Source: Paenibacillus wulumuqiensis (lineage in GTDB: Bacteria > Bacillota > Bacilli > Paenibacillales > Paenibacillaceae). From it: 64,000 bases of DNA. The position numbers were made by a program, and so were the translations under genes. The stretch spans positions 62,001-126,000 of the forward strand of contig NZ_KQ040795.1 of the NCBI RefSeq assembly GCF_000971965.1, given 5' to 3'. Below the pieces are notes generated by a model. It saw only the letters and a program-made list of their open reading frames with translations. It had not been told where the DNA came from and searched no databases. Of the stretch, positions 60,311 through 64,000 are shown one piece after another (positions within the stretch are counted from its first letter, which is position 1; each line of letters opens with the position of its first letter).

Positions 60311-62289
60311 GCACAGTAGATACATCTGCTCGCGAAAAGAAAAGCGCCAGAGACCGCGTCCAGGCATTCGGACGCTTCCTGAGCGCCATGATCATGCCTA
60401 ATATCGGCGCATTTATCGCATGGGGTCTGTTGACTGCCCTGTTTATTCCAACAGGACGTATGCCAAACGTAGACCTCGCCAAACTGGTTGATCCAATGAT
60501 TAAATACTTACTACCACTGCTCATCGCCTACTCCGGTGGTAAGGTTGTCCATGGACATCGTGGCGGTGTACTTGGTGCCATTGCAGCAATGGGCGTTATT
60601 GTCGGTGCCGAGATTCCAATGTTTATCGGAGCCATGATCATGGGTCCTCTGGGTGGTTGGATTATCAAACAATTCGACAAATTGGTAGAAGGTAAAATCA
60701 AATCCGGTTTTGAAATGCTCGTCAACAACTTCTCTGCCGGTATTATCGGTATGTTCCTGGCGATAGCCGGATATTATGGAATTGGTCCACTCGTTGTCGG
60801 ATTTACTAATCTTTTGGAAGCTGGCGTTAACTTCCTGATTAACCACGGCTTATTGCCACTCGTTTCCATCTTTATTGAACCTGGTAAAATCTTGTTCCTC
60901 AACAATGCCATTAACCATGGTATCTTTACTCCGCTGGGTACACAGGATGCATTGGAACATGGTAAATCCATCTTCTATCTGCTGGAAGCCAATCCGGGTC
61001 CTGGTCTTGGCCTTCTGCTTGCATACTGGGTCTTTGGTAAAGGTTCCATTAAAGGTTCTGCACCAGGTGCAATCATCATTCAATTTTTCGGTGGTATTCA
61101 CGAAATCTACTTCCCTTACGTATTGATGAGACCGATTCTGTTCCTGGCTGTTATTCTCGGTGGTATGGCAGGGGTATTTACCAACGTATTATTGGGTTCC
61201 GGCTTAACCGGTGCCGCTTCTCCAGGTAGTATTATTGCCATTATGGCACTGGCTCCACAAGGTGGCGAACTCCATGTAATTGCTGGTATCGCTGCAGCTA
61301 CAGTCGTTTCATTCCTGGTGTCTGCCCTCTTCCTGCGCAAAGCTTCCGTGGGCGATGAAGATCTCGAAAAAGCACAATCCGCTTCCAAAAACATGAAAAC
61401 TGGCGGTAATGCTTCCGGTCCGGCACTGACAACAGCTGCTGATCTGCAAACCGGTGAAGTTCGCAAAATCGTATTTGCCTGTGATGCAGGTATGGGTTCC
61501 AGTGCAATGGGTGCTTCTTCTTTCCGCAAAAAAGTACAGCAGGCCGGTCTGCCGATTCAGGTAACCAACTCTGCGGTTGATGCGATCCCTGGGGATGCCG
61601 ACATCGTCGTAACCCAGCAGAACCTGACCAGCCGTGCACGCGGCAAAGCGCCAAATGCACAGCATGTATCGATCGACAACTTTATCAACAACCCGATCTA
61701 TGATGAAATGATCAACAAGCTGAAAGACACCGCAGCAGGCAATGCCAAATCTTCCATTCCGGATGAAGCTGCCGGCGTTAAACGTGAAGTCAGCGAAGTA
61801 CTCAGTCACAACGCTCCACACGTGGTAGAAGATACAAAGGATAGCACTTCCGCTCCAGCTCAAGGTTCCGGTGTACTGCGCAAGGAAAACATCGTACTCG
61901 GCCTGGCGAGCGAGCCCAAAGAAGATGCGATCCGCAGAGCCGGTGAACTGCTGGCAAGCTCCGGTTATGTCAAACCGGACTATGTAACAGCCATGCATGA
62001 GCGCGAGAAAGTCGCTACCACTTACATTGGTAACGGTGTAGCCATTCCTCACGGTGTCGGCGAAGCGAAAAAGCAAATTCAGACTTCCGGTATCGTCGTT
62101 CTGCAATATCCGCAGGGCGTAGAATTTGAAGGCGGCAAAGCGTATCTCGTTATCGGTATTGCCGGTGCAGGCGGCGAACATCTGCAGATCCTGACCAAGA
62201 TTGCGGAAGCGATCGAAGACGAGTCTGTCGTTCACCATCTGGCTCAGGTTACAGATGCCAATGAAATCTACCGCACATTCTCTATCTAA
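60307..62289 (+). CDS. mtlA: Mannitol-specific PTS transporter IICBA
   Basis: A 660-residue membrane permease that imports and phosphorylates mannitol. The IIC domain (about 1-345) carries the GGIHEIYFP motif at 262-270. The IIB domain has phosphocysteine Cys392 in FACDAGMGSS. The IIA domain at the C-terminus has phosphohistidine His582 in AIPHGVGEAK. All three domains are fused, as in Escherichia coli, whereas many Bacillales split IIA off as mtlF. The start overlaps the mtlR stop (ATGA). The IIC part uses more A/T-ending codons (GGT, CCA, ATT) than the IIB-IIA part and neighbouring genes. Confidence 0.95.
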   Translation: MSTVDTSAREKKSARDRVQAFGRFLSAMIMPNIGAFIAWGLLTALFIPTGRMPNVDLAKLVDPMIKYLLPLLIAYSGGKVVHGHRGGVLGAIAAMGVIVGAEIPMFIGAMIMGPLGGWIIKQFDKLVEGKIKSGFEMLVNNFSAGIIGMFLAIAGYYGIGPLVVGFTNLLEAGVNFLINHGLLPLVSIFIEPGKILFLNNAINHGIFTPLGTQDALEHGKSIFYLLEANPGPGLGLLLAYWVFGKGSIKGSAPGAIIIQFFGGIHEIYFPYVLMRPILFLAVILGGMAGVFTNVLLGSGLTGAASPGSIIAIMALAPQGGELHVIAGIAAATVVSFLVSALFLRKASVGDEDLEKAQSASKNMKTGGNASGPALTTAADLQTGEVRKIVFACDAGMGSSAMGASSFRKKVQQAGLPIQVTNSAVDAIPGDADIVVTQQNLTSRARGKAPNAQHVSIDNFINNPIYDEMINKLKDTAAGNAKSSIPDEAAGVKREVSEVLSHNAPHVVEDTKDSTSAPAQGSGVLRKENIVLGLASEPKEDAIRRAGELLASSGYVKPDYVTAMHEREKVATTYIGNGVAIPHGVGEAKKQIQTSGIVVLQYPQGVEFEGGKAYLVIGIAGAGGEHLQILTKIAEAIEDESVVHHLAQVTDANEIYRTFSI

Positions 62290-62311
62290 TATTGAATAGC
62301 AAGTTTCTCAT

Positions 62312-62354
62312 GGTTAAATCAGCAGCGAATCAACTGCTGATTTAACCTGTTTAT
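62312..62354 (+). terminator. Hairpin between mtlA and mtlD
   Basis: GGTTAAATCAGCAG and CTGCTGATTTAACC are perfect 14-base arms with an eight-base loop. The following TGTTTATCC is a weak T-tract, so partial termination or 3' protection of the upstream message is likely, lowering mtlD relative to mtlA. Confidence 0.6.
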
Positions 62355-62499
62355 CCATATTCTTGCCCGTAGGCGATACGTGTACGGGCACCCATTTACG
62401 GCTGCTGCCCTTATTGCAATGATTCATGAAAGCCAATATTCGGCTGTCTGAATCTTCCTGCAAACCGGCAGCAAGCCTATACTTACGGAGGTGCAAGTT

Positions 62500-63654
62500 A
62501 TGAAAAAAGCAATTCAGTTTGGTGCAGGCAATATCGGTCGCGGATTTATCGGAGCTTTGCTGGCCAATGCCGGTTACCATGTCGTATTCGCAGATGTGAA
62601 TGAACAGATGATCCAGGAACTGAACGAGAAAAAGAGCTACCAGATCCATATTCTCGATCTGGAAAAAAGCATCGAGACGATTACCAACGTCTCCGGCTGC
62701 ATGTCCAATGGTCAGGAAATCGTCGACGAGATCGCCAGTGCCGAGATCATTACGACTGCAGTAGGACCGAATGTGCTCAAGTTCATCGCACCTACAATTG
62801 CCCAGGGTATCGAAGCACGTCGTGCAGCTGGTGCAGGTCCGCTGAATGTTATCGCCTGCGAGAACATGGTTGGTGCGACCAGCCATCTGCAGGAGCAGGT
62901 GGAGAGCCATCTGTCCGAAGAAGGCAAAGCATATGCACGCGAAAATGTAGGATTTGCCAACTGCTCCGTAGACCGCATCGTGCCTCCTTTCCAGGGTGAG
63001 AACCTGCTGGATGTAGGCGTAGAAGCCTTCCACGAATGGATCGTTGAAGAACCGAAGCTCAAAGGCGGCACGCCGCAGATCGACGGTATGAAGCTGACCG
63101 ACAACCTGGTCGCTTATGTACAGCGCAAGCTGTTTACGCTGAACACCGGTCATGCGATCACGGCTTATCTGGGCTTCCTGAAAGGCATCGAGACGATTGA
63201 CCAGAGCATACAGGATGACTCCGTACGCTCGATTGCACGCCCGGCGATGGAAGAAAGCGGCGCAGCCCTGGTGAAAAAATACGAGTTCGACGCTGCCGAG
63301 CATGCCAAATATATCGACAAAATCGAGACTCGTTTCAAAAATCCATATATCCGCGATGAAGTCATCCGTGTTGGTCGTGAGCCGCTGCGCAAACTCGGTC
63401 CTGCCGACCGCCTGATTGGTCCTGCCAATATGGCTGCCGAACTGGGATTGGGTCGCGATCACCTGCTGCAGGGTGCAGCCGCCGCTTTCCTGTACGACAA
63501 TAGCAACGATCCACAGTCTGCCGAATTGCAGGCACGTATCCAGTCCGATGGCATTGGACCTGTCGTGAGTGATGTGACCGGGTTTGCCAAGGACAGCGAG
63601 GATTACAACAAGATTATGGCTGCTTACGAAGAGTTCAAAAGTCTGAAAGCTTAA
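62500..63654 (+). CDS. mtlD: Mannitol-1-phosphate 5-dehydrogenase
   Basis: A 384-residue enzyme that oxidises mannitol 1-phosphate to fructose 6-phosphate with NAD. The N-terminal Rossmann motif QFGAGNIGRGFIGALL and the polyol dehydrogenase segment with catalytic Lys (GGTPQIDGMKLTDNLVAYVQRKLFTLNTGHAITAY region) are present. ATG 62500 follows ACGGAGGTG; the ATG at 62491 precedes it. Last gene of the mtlR-mtlA-mtlD operon. Confidence 0.95.
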   Translation: MKKAIQFGAGNIGRGFIGALLANAGYHVVFADVNEQMIQELNEKKSYQIHILDLEKSIETITNVSGCMSNGQEIVDEIASAEIITTAVGPNVLKFIAPTIAQGIEARRAAGAGPLNVIACENMVGATSHLQEQVESHLSEEGKAYARENVGFANCSVDRIVPPFQGENLLDVGVEAFHEWIVEEPKLKGGTPQIDGMKLTDNLVAYVQRKLFTLNTGHAITAYLGFLKGIETIDQSIQDDSVRSIARPAMEESGAALVKKYEFDAAEHAKYIDKIETRFKNPYIRDEVIRVGREPLRKLGPADRLIGPANMAAELGLGRDHLLQGAAAAFLYDNSNDPQSAELQARIQSDGIGPVVSDVTGFAKDSEDYNKIMAAYEEFKSLKA

Positions 63655-63763
63655 GTTAGACGGATGAGCTGTCATTGCTCCGAAAAGATATTCTCCCACT
63701 CACTGTGATATAACAGGATGGTATGCCGCTCATGCAGCCGGTCTATCGTTCAACAGATACAAT

Positions 63764-63796
63764 AAAAGCCCCTAAGTCATTAGGGGCTTCTTTTTT
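63764..63796. terminator. Bidirectional terminator after the mannitol operon
   Basis: AAGCCCCTAA and TTAGGGGCTT pair around GTCA and are followed by CTTTTTT; AAAA on the other side serves the minus-strand gene. Confidence 0.9.
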
Positions 63797-63823
63797 ACAT
63801 ATACAATTCTGCATATACAAGGT

Positions 63824-64000
63824 TTAAAGTACTTCAAATGGACGTTCTGCAGGCTTGCCAAACAGATATCCCTGTGCCAGATTGATACCAATACTGCGGC
63901 AGAATTCGAACTCTTCACGGCGTTCGATCCCTTCGGCCAGTACATTACCGCCAATATCCCAGGTACGTTCGGCAATATTGCGGATATCCCGCTGCTTCTG
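63824..64000 (-). CDS. EAL-domain protein, C-terminal fragment at window edge
   Basis: Only the last 58 codons are inside the window, ending in TAA at 63824-63826. They read through to VLAEGIERREEFEFC and INLAQGYLFGKP, the signature end of EAL cyclic di-GMP phosphodiesterase domains (EGIE and QGYLFGKP). The rest of the gene continues beyond position 64000, so other domains and activity cannot be judged. It would degrade cyclic di-GMP if the EAL motif is intact. Confidence 0.85.
   Translation of the reverse strand, partial: QKQRDIRNIAERTWDIGGNVLAEGIERREEFEFCRSIGINLAQGYLFGKPAERPFEVL

Noticed and set aside
62314-63699. 461-residue open frame opposite mtlD
   Set aside because: Shadow of mtlD; the plus-strand protein has unmistakable family motifs.
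1-64000. CRISPR arrays, tRNA or rRNA genes, IS elements, prophage genes
   Set aside because: I looked for regularly spaced repeats, CCA-ending cloverleafs, transposase or integrase motifs and found none.

Overview
The window looks like chromosome from a Paenibacillus-type member of the Bacillales. Strong AGGAGG-like ribosome binding sites, intrinsic terminators shared between convergent genes, frequent TTG/GTG starts and Bacillus-type gene pairs (ywnA/ywnB-like, yfmP/yfmO-like, zwf/gnd, mtlR-mtlA-mtlD, nrdDG) all point that way. Most genes are moderately GC-rich. Two short AT-rich patches (about 13.8-15.4 kb and 52.0-53.4 kb) carry unrecognised secreted or membrane proteins and look acquired. 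I saw no phage, IS element, tRNA, rRNA or CRISPR array.

Layout, left to right. 0-5 kb: a secreted stalk-domain protein, then a vanR-vanS-vanY-vanZ-like cluster without vanHAX. 4.9-5.2 kb: two tandem, previously unrecognised small RNA genes on the minus strand, with matching promoters, a shared ACCCCUUUUGAAU segment and covarying terminator stems. 5.2-8.5 kb: a thiamine-binding-type protein and the anaerobic ribonucleotide reductase pair nrdDG behind two probable NrdR boxes. 8.6-9.8 kb: a promoter, a yybP-ykoY manganese riboswitch and a TerC-family gene. 10-13.6 kb: a chemotaxis receptor and the NAD(P)HX repair enzyme. 13.8-15.3 kb: an AT-rich secreted protein plus lipoprotein pair. 15.5-26.7 kb: ywnB/ywnA-like genes, a lactonase-type propeller, an AbrB-type transporter, an MBL hydrolase, a diguanylate cyclase, an amidase, and a split chromate transporter flanked by two Lrp/AsnC regulators.

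26.9-36.3 kb holds a tightly overlapping six-gene minus-strand operon: a response regulator, a 1003-residue hybrid histidine kinase, an HPt-REC-degenerate GGDEF-REC protein, a HEAT-repeat membrane protein, a processive-type family 2 glycosyltransferase and an exported protein of unknown function. I read it as a signal-controlled exopolysaccharide system and the best candidate for an undescribed protein system here.

36.9-49.7 kb: ccdC-like, a medium-chain reductase, lactate dehydrogenase (with an unusual substrate-site residue), universal stress protein, MFS pump with MerR regulator, the NADPH-producing pair gnd and zwf, and a MarR regulator with two identical 19-bp operator-like sites, one before itself and one before zwf. 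49.8-57.6 kb: aldehyde dehydrogenase, a large imperfect inverted repeat, a truncated CoA-transferase remnant, GH13 glycosidase, a cation efflux protein and an SGNH hydrolase. 58.1-63.7 kb: the mannitol operon mtlR-mtlA-mtlD, with a cre-like site upstream. The window ends inside an EAL-domain gene on the minus strand.

Starts were chosen mainly from ribosome binding site spacing. Functions rest on motif recognition by eye; no database search was possible.
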